A stretch of 64,000 bases of DNA. Source: Cephalotus follicularis (lineage: Eukaryota; Streptophyta; Magnoliopsida; Oxalidales; Cephalotaceae). A program made the translations under genes and the position numbers. Position 1 is the stretch's first letter; each line of letters opens with the position of its first letter. The stretch spans positions 1 through 64,000 of the forward strand of contig BDDD01002368.1 in the NCBI GenBank assembly GCA_001972305.1, written 5' to 3'. Below, piece after piece: positions 24,315-42,500 of the stretch. A model generated the notes under the pieces. That model saw nothing but the letters and a program-made list of their open reading frames with translations, was not told the DNA's origin and did no database searches.

Positions 24315-26215
24315 GAACCGCAGACACAAGCTTTCTAGGCGAGAGGGAACATCCAGGGGTGGAGCACCAATACCATCCTATAATACCTTTGCTCTCCTCC
24401 TGGATACACGAACTAAAATACTTGCAGTGGAGCAAGATAAAGTCCCTTTCCAGTGGCCCGAGAAGATGAGGGCCCCGGCAGAGAACAGAAGTGTAGAGAA
24501 GTACTGCCGTTATCATCGTGACCACGGCCACGACACCGAGGAGTGCAGGCAACTCAAAAATCAGATTGAGGATCTGATCAGAAAGGGACATCTACGCAAG
24601 TATGTTGACAGAGATGCTCCTCAAGGAAGAAGAGAGTAGATAAGAGAAGAAGCTCCTCGGCAGCAGCAGGAGCAACAACAGCAACAACCCAGAGGTGTTA
24701 TCCATACCATCTCTGGGGGGGTCGCGTCTGGGGGCGACGACTCGAATGCAAGAAAGGCCTATGGGAGACAATCCCTAGCTGTGCAACAAGTTCCTCACAG
24801 CAAAAGGCTCAGAACTGGAGGAGATGAGGAGGTAATATCCTTCTCGGAGGTGGACTATGAGGGAGTACGTCTTCCTCACGATGATCCAGTGGTGCTTACC
24901 CTTCTGGTAGAGCTCTTTACCATGAAAAGGATTCTCATTGATAATGGCAGCTCGGCCGACATCCTATATAAGCATGCCTTTGATCAATTAAATATCCCGG
25001 CCGACCAGCTGAAGCCAGTTAAAACCCCATTGGTTGGATTCGCAGGTGAGACGATCCATCCCCTGGGATCAATCAACCTGTCCGTAGTTGCAGGTACAGG
25101 CCCACGTCAGTCTCAGGTCGAGATGACATTCCTTGTGGTAGACACCCCAAGCCCTTACAATGCTATAGTGGGGCGACCAGGATTGAACTTGTTGGAGGCC
25201 ATAGTGTCTACAAGGCACTTACTGATGAAATTCCCCACAAGGTTTGGCGTGGGGGAAGTCAGAGGAGATCAGGAGGTGGCGAGAAGGTGTTATAAAACTG
25301 CCATCTCGGATAAGGGGAAAGGTAAGGTCCTTTCCATTGCAAACATAGAGCTCAGAGGTGATACGGAGCCAGAACGCCCACAGCCTGTTGAGGATGTCCT
25401 TCAAGTGCCCGTGGAAGAGGGCAACGAAGAAAAAGTATTCCAAGTTGGCTCACAACTTGGAGAGGCGGAGAAGGAGGAGTTAATAACATTCCTCCGAGAT
25501 AATAGAGATGTGTTTGCATGGTCGGCAGAGGAGGTCCCTGGCATTAGTGCAGAAGTAATGGTTCACAAGCTAAGTGTGGATCCAGCCAGACCACCGATCA
25601 GACAAAAGAAGAGGAGCTTTGCCCATGAGAGGCAACAAGCAATAGCCGAGGAGGTGAACAAATTGTTACAGGCAGGCTTTATCCGAGAAGTGCACTACTC
25701 GAACTGGCTAGCAAACCCTGTGTTAGTCAAAAAAGCTAATGGCAAATGGAAGATGTGCATAGATTTCACAGACCTCAACAAGGTCTGCCCAAAGGACAAC
25801 TTTCCTCTCCCGAAGATTGACCAACTGGTAGATGCAACCTCGAGCTATAGGTTATTAAGCTTCTTGGATGCTTATTCGGGGTACAATCAAATCCCAATGC
25901 ATAGACCGGATGAGGAGAAGACAGCATTTATAACTGACCGAGGTATGTATTGTTACAAGGTTATGCCCTTTGGTTTGAAGAATGCCGGGGGCACCTACCA
26001 GCGCCTGGTCAACAAGATTTTTGAACCTCAGATTGGGAAGAACATGGAGGTGTATATAGACGATATGCTCGTCAAGACTCCAGCAAGGAGCCCTCATGTA
26101 AAAGACTTGGAGGAGACATTTGAAGTATTGAGAAGATACAATATGAAGCTCAATCCGTCCAAGTGTACATTCGGGGTCACCTCAGGAAAGTTCCTCGGAT
26201 TCATGGTCTCTAGCA
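24315..26215 (+). pseudogene. gypsy gag end, protease and reverse transcriptase of element B
   Basis: One reading frame with a TAG at 24637-24639 separates the gag end from protease-RT. Gag carries the knuckle-like motif KYCRYHRDHGHDTEECRQLK. The aspartic protease region has ILIDNGSSADILYKHAF (catalytic D-N/S-G type) and YNAIVGRPGLNLLEA. RT has KANGKWKMCIDFTDLNKVCP, LLSFLDAYSGYNQIPM, FGLKNAGGTYQRLVNKIF and the catalytic VYIDDMLVK. It stops at KFLGFMVSSRE, where full elements continue into the RT connection domain. Beyond about 26215 the sequence belongs to the antisense ORF, so the frame to 26346 is meaningless. The TAG could be a nonsense mutation, or a gag/pol stop in the parent element. 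Confidence 0.88.
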
Positions 26216-26796
26216 GAGAGAAGTTTTTTAACCCCGGAACGGGATTTGAAGAAATACCCATTTGTTTTGGGAGTGGCCGAGATGACATGGAACTCCTTGA
26301 AGAGATTCACAGTAGCTGTCACCTCGGACTCTATACATCTAACTAGGAAACCTATCATGAAACCCCAAGACTGAGGTTGAAGAAGAGAAGGATGAAGACT
26401 AAAGTTCAAGAGGACCGAGATAGCAAAAGAGGGAACAGGGACCCTCAGTCCATGAGCAAGAGCAGCTTCGAAGACCACAAAAAGGCCTTCTCGGCTCTCA
26501 GTTACTACCCGAGGATCCCTAGGTATATTTAAGGTCAATCCACGAGGAAAATTATACTTCCTGGTAAGACTTTTGACCTCGGCTTGACTGAGTTTACTCA
26601 AGCCAAAGGCACAATACTCAGGTAGAGGATTGACCTCGGCAGTGGGTGTATCAGGGACACCCACGGCAGCCCCTACACTACCTACTGCACCGTGTGGACC
26701 TTCAGTGGGGGGAACCACCAAAGCCAAAGGCGCTACCGACAGGGGGGAAGCAGGAGAAGAAGAAGAAGACCCAGAAGATAGTTCTTGATTAGCCAT
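26216..26796 (-). pseudogene. Antisense ORF (aORF) N-terminal part of Tat element B
   Basis: Minus-strand frame from ATG 26796 (MANQELSSGSSSSSPASPL), open through the Transposase_28-like domain: GLRVPVPSFAISVLLNFSLH, PSLLQPQSWGFMIGFLVR, ESEVTATVNLF. It aligns throughout with the aORF of element A (15832-16511), which shows where A is frameshifted. It is cut off at about 26220, after FFKSRSGVKKLL, by the deletion that removed integrase and the rest of this ORF. The poly-serine stretch after the start is a variable region. Product function unknown. Confidence 0.75.
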
Positions 26797-27373
26797 TAAA
26801 AGAAGAAGAAAACGGTGTAGGAAAGCACAAAGTGGTAGGAAGTTACCAAAAATTTTGAGTTGAAGATTTGGGAAAAGAAATTGGAGATACTGCAAATTCG
26901 ACAGGCTCTGGAGAAAAAGTACTGTGAGTGCTTAAGATTGAAGAATCGAAAGTTGTATTGTGTGAAGAACAAAAGGTTTTATAGGCCCCTTCCTCGGATC
27001 CTAGCCATCCACCTCACATCAGATCCAACGGTGGGAAGTCTGACCGTCAAATCAAGCGCGGGAAACGAAAAGGTAGAGGCGGGAATTGCTCTGAGCATGA
27101 CACGTGTAAAGCGTACTTAATACGCAACTTAAAGGCTAATCATAACGGTTCAATACTCGAGATCTGTTAATGGCAGTGAAGGCAGACCAAAGGTCAAGCG
27201 TTAGTTCTCGGCTCAAGCAGACCATGTCATGTGTCAGAGGAGCCACAAAGGCAACGCTCTCGTCCTCAGCCCATCTATATAAACAAGAACTACCAAGAAA
27301 TGTTACAGAGAAGTCTTGCCTGGGCCCCGGCTCTCAACTCTGGTCCTCCTCCTCTGACCAAGCTCAGAGAACA

Positions 27374-28291
27374 AGGATCAGGGGGGCATATGATGGAGGA
27401 AAAATATGCTTACAATAGCAAGGACACGTGTCCACCGCAGACTTGACCAACTGTCCATGGGGTATTAGAGGCTTATCAGCAAGCCGTGCCGAGGAGCACA
27501 CTCATGGCAAAGAATGACCTTCTCAGACCAAGAGCCGAGGATCATTATTTTTCGAAGACAACACTCTGAGACCACAAGTCCGAGGACACTCCTCGGACTC
27601 AAAGGCAAAAGACCATATTCACGGTGCGAGGGCCGAGGACTTCCTCGGCCTAAACTATCTATCAGGTGGAGAACAGGAGATACGGTCTCCTGTATAAAGA
27701 AGTTGAGGACCTCTTCCTCGGACGAACTCACACTTGTTCCATCCTCGGAACCACAGCAGAGACCCACCTTCCTCTGCAGCCATATCACAATCAATACTAC
27801 CCTATAATGGAGGACCTCAACCTTATCTACAGGATAAGGAGATTATCTTCACCAAGATTCCATGGGATCCGTACCTATCCAAACAAAGAGATGGAGTCCC
27901 AATCAACTACAAACAAAAGGAAAGTAGCTACATTACAAGCGGAGATAAGGGAATGTCCGAGATCCTCGGCATTTCCTAGGGGATAATGATCACATCCGAT
28001 TTACACGCTCAATCAGTTACCAAAACTTCACTATAAATACAAGTTCAACACACTGAACAAAGGTCGGCAATTCTTACATTGAAGAGAGTATAATATTTCA
28101 TCTGCACTTGACTAACTTGAGCGTCGGAGTGTCCCCGGGAGAACAACCTCCTGGGCCTTCACCATTGTTGCTACTTGTGCAGGTATCCGAGATCAGATTC
28201 TTCCTCAAGGCATCAGTGACAAAGCGTTTCTCTTAACAAATAAAAGTCCTCCACGTAGGATACTGTTGAGAGAAGGATTTCTGTATCAACA
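27374..28291 (+). repeat. PPT and 3' LTR of Tat element B
   Basis: PPT AGGATCAGGGGGGCATA (27374-27390), then the LTR from TGATGGAGGAAAAATATG to GATTTCTGTATCAACA (27391-28291, 901 bp). TATA box CTATAAATAC at about 28031-28040. It is very similar to the solo LTR at 28771-29670, so both belong to one recently active family. Confidence 0.9.
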
Positions 28292-28400
28292 GTTTTGAAG
28301 ATAAGGATCCCTAGAATTTAGGCTAACTCCCTGTCCTTATTCCGTAAATGAGGAGGAGACCTTCTGCCATGGATCTGCCGAGGAGAGGAGCTGCTGTGGG
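28292..28400 (-). repeat. Inverted fragment of a Tat-type LTR
   Basis: Reverse-complement similarity to the middle of the element A LTR (17500-17580 region): landmarks GGATCCCT, GCTAACTCC, ATTCCGTAAATGAGGA and GATCTGCCGAGGAG in the right order. It lies immediately after the B LTR end and about 50 bp before the left edge of the oxidoreductase duplication. Confidence 0.7.
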
Positions 28401-28770
28401 GCTAATGAGATAGTCAGCCCTTGGCTTCTAAGTCTTCTTCTTCCACAAGTAATTTAAATTATTTAGGATTAATTTTTTTTTAATCTAATGATTGAATTTA
28501 ATAATATATTTATGAAAATCTCGTATATAATTTTTTTTGTTAATTAAATATCTATATATATTTTATTTATGTGTTTATACACTGAATAATTCATTTAGTG
28601 ATTGTAAATAATTCATAGTAAAATTCATATAACAATTAAATTATTATGTATAAATATATAATTTTGTGATATCCGATTGGTTTGAAAATTTATGTAGATG
28701 ATTCGTAAATAAAACAATAAAAATTAACAGTTAGATTTAAAAAATATATATTATAAATTAATAAACAAAT

Positions 28771-29670
28771 TGATGGAGGGAAAATATGCTTATAATAGCA
28801 AGGACACGTGTCCACTGCAGACTTGACCAACTGTCCATGGGGGATTAGTGGCTTATCAGCAAGCCGTGCCAAGGAGCACACTCATGGCAAAGAATGGCCT
28901 TCTCGGACCAAGAGCCGAGAGTCATTACTTTTCGAAGACAACACTCTGAGACCACAAGTCCGAGGACTCTCCTCGGACTCAAAGGCACAAGACCAGATTC
29001 ACGGTGAAAGGTCAGAGGACTCCCTCGGCCCTAAGTATCTATCAGGTGGAGAACAGGAGATACGGTCTCCTGTATACAGAAGCTGAGGACCTCTTCCTCG
29101 GACGAACTTACACTTGTTCCATCCTCGGAACAACAGCAGAGACTCATTTTCCTCTGCAGCCATATCACAATCAATGCTACCCTATAATGGAGGATCTCAA
29201 CCTTATCTACGGGATAAGGAGATTATCTTCACCATATTCCATGAGATCCGTACCTATCCAAACAAAGAGATGGAGTCCAAGTCAACAACTACAACAAAGG
29301 AAAGAAGAGAAAAATCAGGTGGAGATAAGGGAATGTCCGAGATCCTCGGCACTTCCTAGGGGATAACGATCACATCCGATTCACACGCTCATTCAGTTAC
29401 AGAAATTCACTATAAATACAAGTTCAACACACTGAACAAAGGTCAGCAATTTTTACATTCAAGAGAGTATAATCTTTCATCTGCACTTGACTAACTTGAG
29501 CGTCGGAGTGTCCCCGGGAGAACAACCTCCTGGGCCTTCACCATTGTTGCTACTTGTGCAGGTGTCCGAGATCAGTTTCTTCCTCACAGGCATCAGTGAC
29601 AAGCGTTTCTCTCTACAAATCAAAGTCTTCCACGTAGGATACTGTTGAGAGAAGGATTTCTGTATCAATA
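28771..29670 (+). mobile_element. Solo LTR of the Tat-B family, target duplication CAAAT
   Basis: TGATGGAGGGAAAATATGC to TTTCTGTATCAATA (the terminal CA has mutated to TA), 900 bp, flanked by CAAAT at 28766-28770 and 29671-29675. The empty site is preserved in duplication copy 2 (around 33511-33520: GAACAAATAAATG). TATA box CTATAAATAC at about 29410-29419. It lies 280 bp before the start codon of oxidoreductase copy 1 in the same orientation. Confidence 0.93.
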
Positions 29671-29938
29671 CAAATAAATGATTAAATGATTAGGATTCAA
29701 CATAAGTTAGAACCTAAACTAGAGCCAAATCATTTTTTTTTATTTATAAATTTGATTATTTGATTGCGACCAAACTTGAGTTCATTACATTTCACCAAAT
29801 TTGGAGAGACAATTTAAGATATATTAAGTGTATCAATGGATTCATGAAGTAAAACTAGTCACCTAAACATCAACAACATGTTTATCTCTTAAAACAACAA
29901 TTGCAAAAGAGATAAGCCGTTGAGAGACTGAGAATTGA

Positions 29939-32671
<2,733 letters not shown>

Positions 32672-32925
32672 AAAAATAATGAGTCAACAGAGAAATAAGC
32701 CATCTATTTTTGTAACTTAATTTCTCTGCAATCAAAATGACTAATATCTTTGACAACAGAAGCATGTTAGTGTATATGATAATAAGAGGGTGTGATAAAA
32801 ATATTTGTGTCATCGATAAGTTTTTAATTATTATTTCTTACATGTATAATCTTATTTATTTATTTAGCAATATAAAGTCTCTACAATTAAAATAAAGCAA
32901 ACATACGTATAATAGGATCATGATA

Positions 32926-33227
32926 AACTAATATTGCTATCAATATTGCCCTTCTAACACATGTGATGATAAAATAAATTATATATGCTAAGGTAGGATC
33001 TATCCATTTGTTTTATTATTATTTGACATAGGCTTAAGGTATAGATTGCCCTATAGACTTTCGTGGAATGTATAAGTTGCACCAAAGTTAGGTTTGGTAC
33101 AATCAAGTTATCTAACTCATAATATTAGTGCATCAACACATTTATTATGTGAAAGTAGCGAGTTAAATGCACTGTTTTTAAAAGAAGAAACTTGTCTCTA
33201 ACCTAGGTTGGATCCAAACCTCTTTTT
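32926..33227. other. Unique spacer between the two AOR duplication copies
   Basis: About 300 bp of AT-rich sequence present once only, with no gene or recognisable repeat. Because it does not match the right flank of copy 2 (36769 onward), it argues against the two copies being misassembled alleles. Confidence 0.6.
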
Positions 33228-36768
<3,541 letters not shown>

Positions 36769-39550
36769 CTGAGATATGTTTATTTCATAAATGCTTTATT
36801 TTTAAATATTCTTAATCGTAAGATTACTATAATGGATATTAGTGAATTCGAATAGATTAATACAGAAAATGGGAGTATTACTGATCTCACGGATATTATA
36901 GTATAGTGTTTATTGGAGAATAAATTCGCTGAATTGGTCTGACTAAGAACACTTGTTATTAATGTTTGTCAATTATAAATTATATGCTACAGTCATGCAC
37001 ATGATTCTTTGACTTAAGACATCATAGTTGCGTTGTGATAATTCTGTGAATTATTATAAGATAAAATATTGGATATGATGGATTATCTATGAACACATGT
37101 GAAGGAATCAATCACCTTTATTGATAGATGAAGAATATTTTATGTGACATAATTAATTCATAATTTGAAAAATCTTTGATCAAAGTGGATACAAAATTAA
37201 AAAAATAGTTTTATGATTTCATCATAGAATCATGATATCAATGACGATATACATATAATTAAATTAATAGGGTTTGTGAGAAGAATTTGTATCATAGATT
37301 TAATTGAAATATTGTTTTGTAGAATGATTGAATTTCAGTTAACTATAATTAAAAATGTTCACGATATGTATTCATATTATATAAGAAGTCATCAGAAACT
37401 CTTATGCATCATTTTTGACTTATAGCATCCTGAAATAATTAATGAGATTAATTACTAATTAATTAATTAAAAATATATAATTAATTAAATGTAAGAGTTA
37501 CGTATCTATTGCCAGTAAAATGGTATATTTGAATTAGAAAAAAAATTTAGGGTTATTTTGTAATTAAATTAAATGGAGACTTAATTGATAGTTATAGAAT
37601 TCTATAAACTAGGAACCGCGATTCTTACCCACACCCTCCTTAGCAATTTTAACATTAACGTTTCTATACTTTCTCTCTGTTAGAGCTCTCTAATTCAATT
37701 AAGGTACGAAATCACTTATAACCTTTTTGTATGGATTTCTTTATACAATAAGATTGATCTTGGAACAAGATAGTCAATACAAATTTTAAACTTTCGATGT
37801 GCATTGTTACAGATTTTCTTACATTTTGTAACTGTAGTTTAGTTTTGGTCCTTGGCAAACCAAGATAACCTACTAAAGAGTAGGCTTGATTTTAGTATTA
37901 GGGGTTAAGCGAGGGAGGATAATAGTATAGGTCAAAATCCATTGGTATAGATGACAATTATATCAAAAAAAAAAAAAAAAGATTTCGGTTCATCTCTCCC
38001 TTATAGGGCTGGGATTCTTTGAAGGGAACGAGGATGATGACGAAGATTAAAAAAATCTTGCAAACGAGAACGATACGGGGATGACAATAACATTCTCCCC
38101 TCCCTTTACATGTTCGTTAAATCACTCTTTATAAATTAAATATAATAGTATATTTATTGGTCTAAAATTTTATAAACAGTCTTTCAGTTAGATGAATCTT
38201 GTCACATAATTAAAACAAATATTAAATTATTATGTTTAAGTATTTATAATGCTTAAAAAATAACAAAAACAAAATGAGTCAAATAAGTTCTCTTAATTTT
38301 TTTTGTGCTGATTTATTAATTCCACGAAGAAAGATAAAGATTCTCAGTCATCTCTGTAGCAGGGTTGAGACTATCGAGATGGTTAAACATAAAACTAACA
38401 TGAACAAAAAATGATATGTTCATCCCGACCTTCTCTATTGTCATCCCTATTTGTCGAGGGACTTAAAAGAAGGCAAAGCGTGGTATACAAACATTTATGT
38501 GTCTTCATTAGTGCATTCCATGCAATTATGCTAAAATTTTTATTTCAAGTGATTTTACAGAATAATACTTGATATAACTCTATGACGGGGTTGAGGCCAG
38601 GATGAGTAAACATGAAGGAGACGTAAAATGATATATTCGTCCCGTCCCGTCCCGTCCTTCTTTATTGCCACCCCTATCTGTTGAGAGACAGACATAGAGA
38701 AGGCAAAGCTGGGGCACACATACATTTATGTGTCTTCATTAGCCTGGGTTGGTCATATTGGCTTTAAGGAAGTAGAAGCTTAGGACCAATAATCAATGAT
38801 AAAGGAAGTGATGTGAGGAAGAGATCGAATGAAGTTGTCTCATTCTTTAAATCTTCGATCTTTCAATTTTAACTTTTTAAGTATAAACGTTCGCTCTTAT
38901 AAATGTCTTCGAAATGGTGCTCGTGACATTGTAAGTGGCATTCTTCTAATGCCTATTTGAGTACATACATGTGTCTTCACTTTATAAGCAGCAGGTCCAA
39001 ATAATATCCTTAACAAAACCTCATTTCTAACGCAAAATATGCTTACAAAGGAGCAGAGCTCATAAGCCATTCGAAGTAGCAGATCTCCATTTGTATCAAG
39101 TTTCATTAACACTCTATCGTATTGAACCGAGGCAAATGCAATTACTTGCCTCTTAATCGAAATATTCCCACAAAACTAAAGACATGGTTTTTGATGTGTG
39201 GACTATGAGGGGTTACATATCATGAGTTTAGAGTATGAGGCGGTTAAGATCCGAACTTGTTCTTTGATTAACAAAAAAAGAAAAAGAACGACCTGTACCT
39301 TACCAAACAAAAAGTAAATATTGTCCCAATATCAAAACATGAGATCTAATATGATGTTGATTCACTATTAACAAGTTGGATCCTTAGAAATTAATGGAGA
39401 AAACTGAGCACAAGCTTTATATTAAACTTTTCCACATATAGTTTCATCATAAAGATGTACAGCATTAAGAGCAAATGCAACTAAAAATGAAATGCTGTAC
39501 TTATGTCATGCACTAAGAGTAGGACAGGGACCATGAAAATCCTATTTCAC
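36769..39550. other. Intergenic region between AOR copy 2 and the carbonic anhydrase gene
   Basis: AT-rich; no complete gene. A poly-A run at about 37966-37980 could mark the end of an old retroposed or LTR-derived insert (36769-37980), but I recognise no coding part. A diverged direct repeat lies at 38350-38744 (separate entry), and an exon-like stretch at 39047-39160 is described among the findings. The last part probably holds the 3' UTR of the carbonic anhydrase gene. Confidence 0.5.
38350..38744. repeat. Two diverged direct repeats of about 164 bp
   Basis: Segments 38350-38513 and 38581-38744 share, in order, GGGTTGAG, GTTAAACAT/GTAAACATGAA, AAATGATATGTTC/AAATGATATATTC, a CCCGTCC-type block, TTGCCACCCCTAT/TTGTCATCCCTAT, AGAAGGCAAAGC and ACATTTATGTGTCTTCATTAG. 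No coding sequence. Probably an old tandem duplication of non-coding DNA. Confidence 0.55.
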
Positions 39551-42500
39551 TCATAAAGCTAAAGAAGGGGAAACCTTGAAGTCAAGATCCCATAGCTCGA
39601 AAGTTCCCTTGACAAAATCGTAATGTGCACCCTGCAAAGCTAGTTTTTTCTTCAGCACAGCTTCTCTCACAAAAGGGTATGTCAATAGGTTTCCCAGGGA
39701 TACATTCACAGCCTCCTGCATGCATTAAGGTGATGTCAAGATGCTTCTATGTCACTTATCGGTATTGGAAATTTCCACAATATTGTACATGAGTAAACTC
39801 CTAATTGATTTGAGTAACTCACCTTCTCGCAATTGTGGCACTGCTCATCCAAAGTTAGGCTGCTATATTCTGCCTTCACCTTTGACTTTGCAGTTGAACA
39901 GATTTTGACCCAGTTTTCGATAAATTCACTGCAAGTATTCAAAGCAGGAAAAACGATTAGTTGTTGCTACTTGGTAGTATTCGACAAAGTATCGATCAGA
40001 CATGTCATTCTAAATTTTAACTTATGACCTTATATAACAAATAACATCGAGCCTCAAACATTTGGAGGGACTGAGTGTAAAAAAAATTTGTGGGAGGCCA
40101 ATATAAAAGACAAAGTGATTTAATAAATATGTATACCTATAATTTTTTTTACAAAAAATGTTACCTAGCAGTGGCCCCGTCATCCGGGATAGACATTAGC
40201 CCCTTGATACCGCCGCAGCGACTGTGGCCAATGACCACAATGATCTCCACCTGAATACGGTTTAACTCGAGATTAATTCAAACGAAAAATAAAATGGATA
40301 ATCTAAAGGAACAACCCACTTCATAAAAGACTTAATGCGGGTGGTTATAGGTTAGTTAATTATTTCTATGAGGACTACAGTACCCATATCTCATACTAAT
40401 TCTAATTTATTCAATTAATGCATCAACGAAGGAAGTCCAAAAACAATCTGCTTTTGGGTAATTGGGTATTGGTATGAGACTGAGAATGTGACATCCCAAA
40501 TGGATGCATGGGCTCTACCTTATAGTTTGACGATATGAACACAGACTAGACTATAAGAATAACTAATGATAACAATTCATGTCAAATTATAATTCGTTGA
40601 TATTGACATTTATCATTAGTTGTGTCTACAAACAAAGACTGTGTTTACCCGTCATTTATTTTCGTAGTAACATTAGATCTATGATCTAAAAGGTGTACGA
40701 GCCTATGCAGTGTGTTAGCCCGATGATCGAAAAGGTGTGCAATTCTGTGCAGCAGGTTAGAGGTCACGTTTCCTTCACCAGAACCTCCATTAGCCACAGT
40801 AACTAAACAATCATATGAAGGTATATGACATGTAAAAAATGTCTATACCAAAAAAGTAAATGTTTGGTAAAAATTAATGTTGAACATAGAAAAGAAGAGG
40901 TATAATAATTACCTTTAGATGCAATACTGCATATTCAATGGCCGCACCCACTCCAGAGTATTTTGTCTGCAAAAACATTGTCCAAATAAAAAAAGAAACT
41001 GATTATTCATTAGTCAGGAGTAGGTGATAAAAACAATTATGCATTTAAATATTTGATTAATAGGTTAATTAATTAAACATCCAATGTGGAGATGGTAGAT
41101 GTTTAATATTAATCCTCATAATTAGTTGGAATTGCATACAGTGTTTACACACAGAAAATTGATCAGTCTTCACAATGCTTAACACAATCTTTAGCCACGT
41201 AATCAAAGGTTATGACATATATATCAGCATACTGAAATGAATATAATGATATTTGTTGATATGTAATAACGATTATACAAAACAAATATATATGATATAT
41301 GATGTGTGATTTAACTAGTGAAATAAAAAGAAATTAATATATAATTATTTATTTATTGATTAGATTATACATCATATCTTCGTGTGACATGATACGTTAA
41401 ACACAAAAGTCTGGGAATTGCTCAAGGAACATGTTTTAGACAGACCTGGTCATACGGTGGGACCATGTTGGCAATGTTTCTGACCATAAAGGCCTCCCCA
41501 GGTTGGAAATTCAGGATATGTGAAGGGCAAACTCGAGAGTCTGAGCATGCAAATACCATAAACTGCATTGGGAGATAACATACCTCAATATATATATAAA
41601 GAGAGAGTCAATTTGAATTTCAATAATGTTAATTTGAATATAATAATAGAGTTTTTGTTAAAAAAAATTGTAATGGCAAACAATAATTGATTGTTATTGA
41701 TTATTGATACTCAAATTTTTTTTAGTGTTATGTGTCGATTTTGGAGAAAAAAATTTAAGAAAAAATAAATGTATTTATCAGAGCGTGAAAAAATGAATCA
41801 ATTCATTAAATAAAAATAAAGATAGGGGTGATAAACATATACTTTGCTATATTTAGGTCTCCCATGTAGCTTGAATGAGAATATTGATTAGGACTCTCTA
41901 GTTAGGCAAAATGCATCTCAAAGTGACACCAGTCAGGCTCAAAATTCAACTATTGTTCAATTATAGGGAATAAAGAAATAAGCCAAAAAAAAATCAAAGC
42001 AAACTTTTCTACCTTATCCAAAAAAAGATATATATATATTTAACATTGTCTAATAGTGACATTGCTTTTTAAAAGCTACAAGTTGGTTTCCCAATGAAGA
42101 TGTAAGCACAGTAAGATAAAAGTTTAAATTTAAAAAATACATGACCACATTCATGACTAAGCAACTTTAAATTAAAGACTATATATGACTGATTTTGTTT
42201 AATTACCAATTATACACGTATTGAGCATAGACCCTACCAATAAGAATTAAAGGCAATATTTGATTTTCAATAACTAACAGCCTTATAATCTAAGTTTAAT
42301 AAGCCCAATCTTATCAATAAGTAAGACAAGCTATTACAATTTAATTACAATGTTAAAAGTCTGAAACAAAATTCAGAGTCTCAGATCACAATAACGCTTT
42401 ATGTACTAGAGAGGGCCATCAAAAGCGACAGAAAAGGACACCTGTCATATATATGATGGCAAACCTCATTCACAATAACATTCTCATCTGCCACCATAAT

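Larger units (their letters stand above)
24315..28291 (+). mobile_element. Tat-type Ty3/gypsy retrotransposon B, truncated and internally deleted
   Basis: Contains the end of gag, protease and most of RT on the plus strand (24315 to about 26215), then without transition the N-terminal part of an antisense ORF on the minus strand (26220-26796), a PPT (27374-27390) and a full 3' LTR (27391-28291). RNase H, integrase, the 3' repeats and most of the antisense ORF are deleted, and the 5' LTR and first part of gag are missing. Same lineage as element A, but its LTR matches the solo LTR at 28771 better. Confidence 0.88.

Noticed and set aside
24307..24591. Minus-strand open frame over the gag end of element B
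   Set aside because: Shadow of the plus-strand gag zinc-knuckle coding sequence.
38897..39112. 71-codon minus-strand frame as a complete small gene
   Set aside because: Only part looks exon-like and it runs through a donor-like GTAAGC. Kept as a low-interest finding, not a gene.
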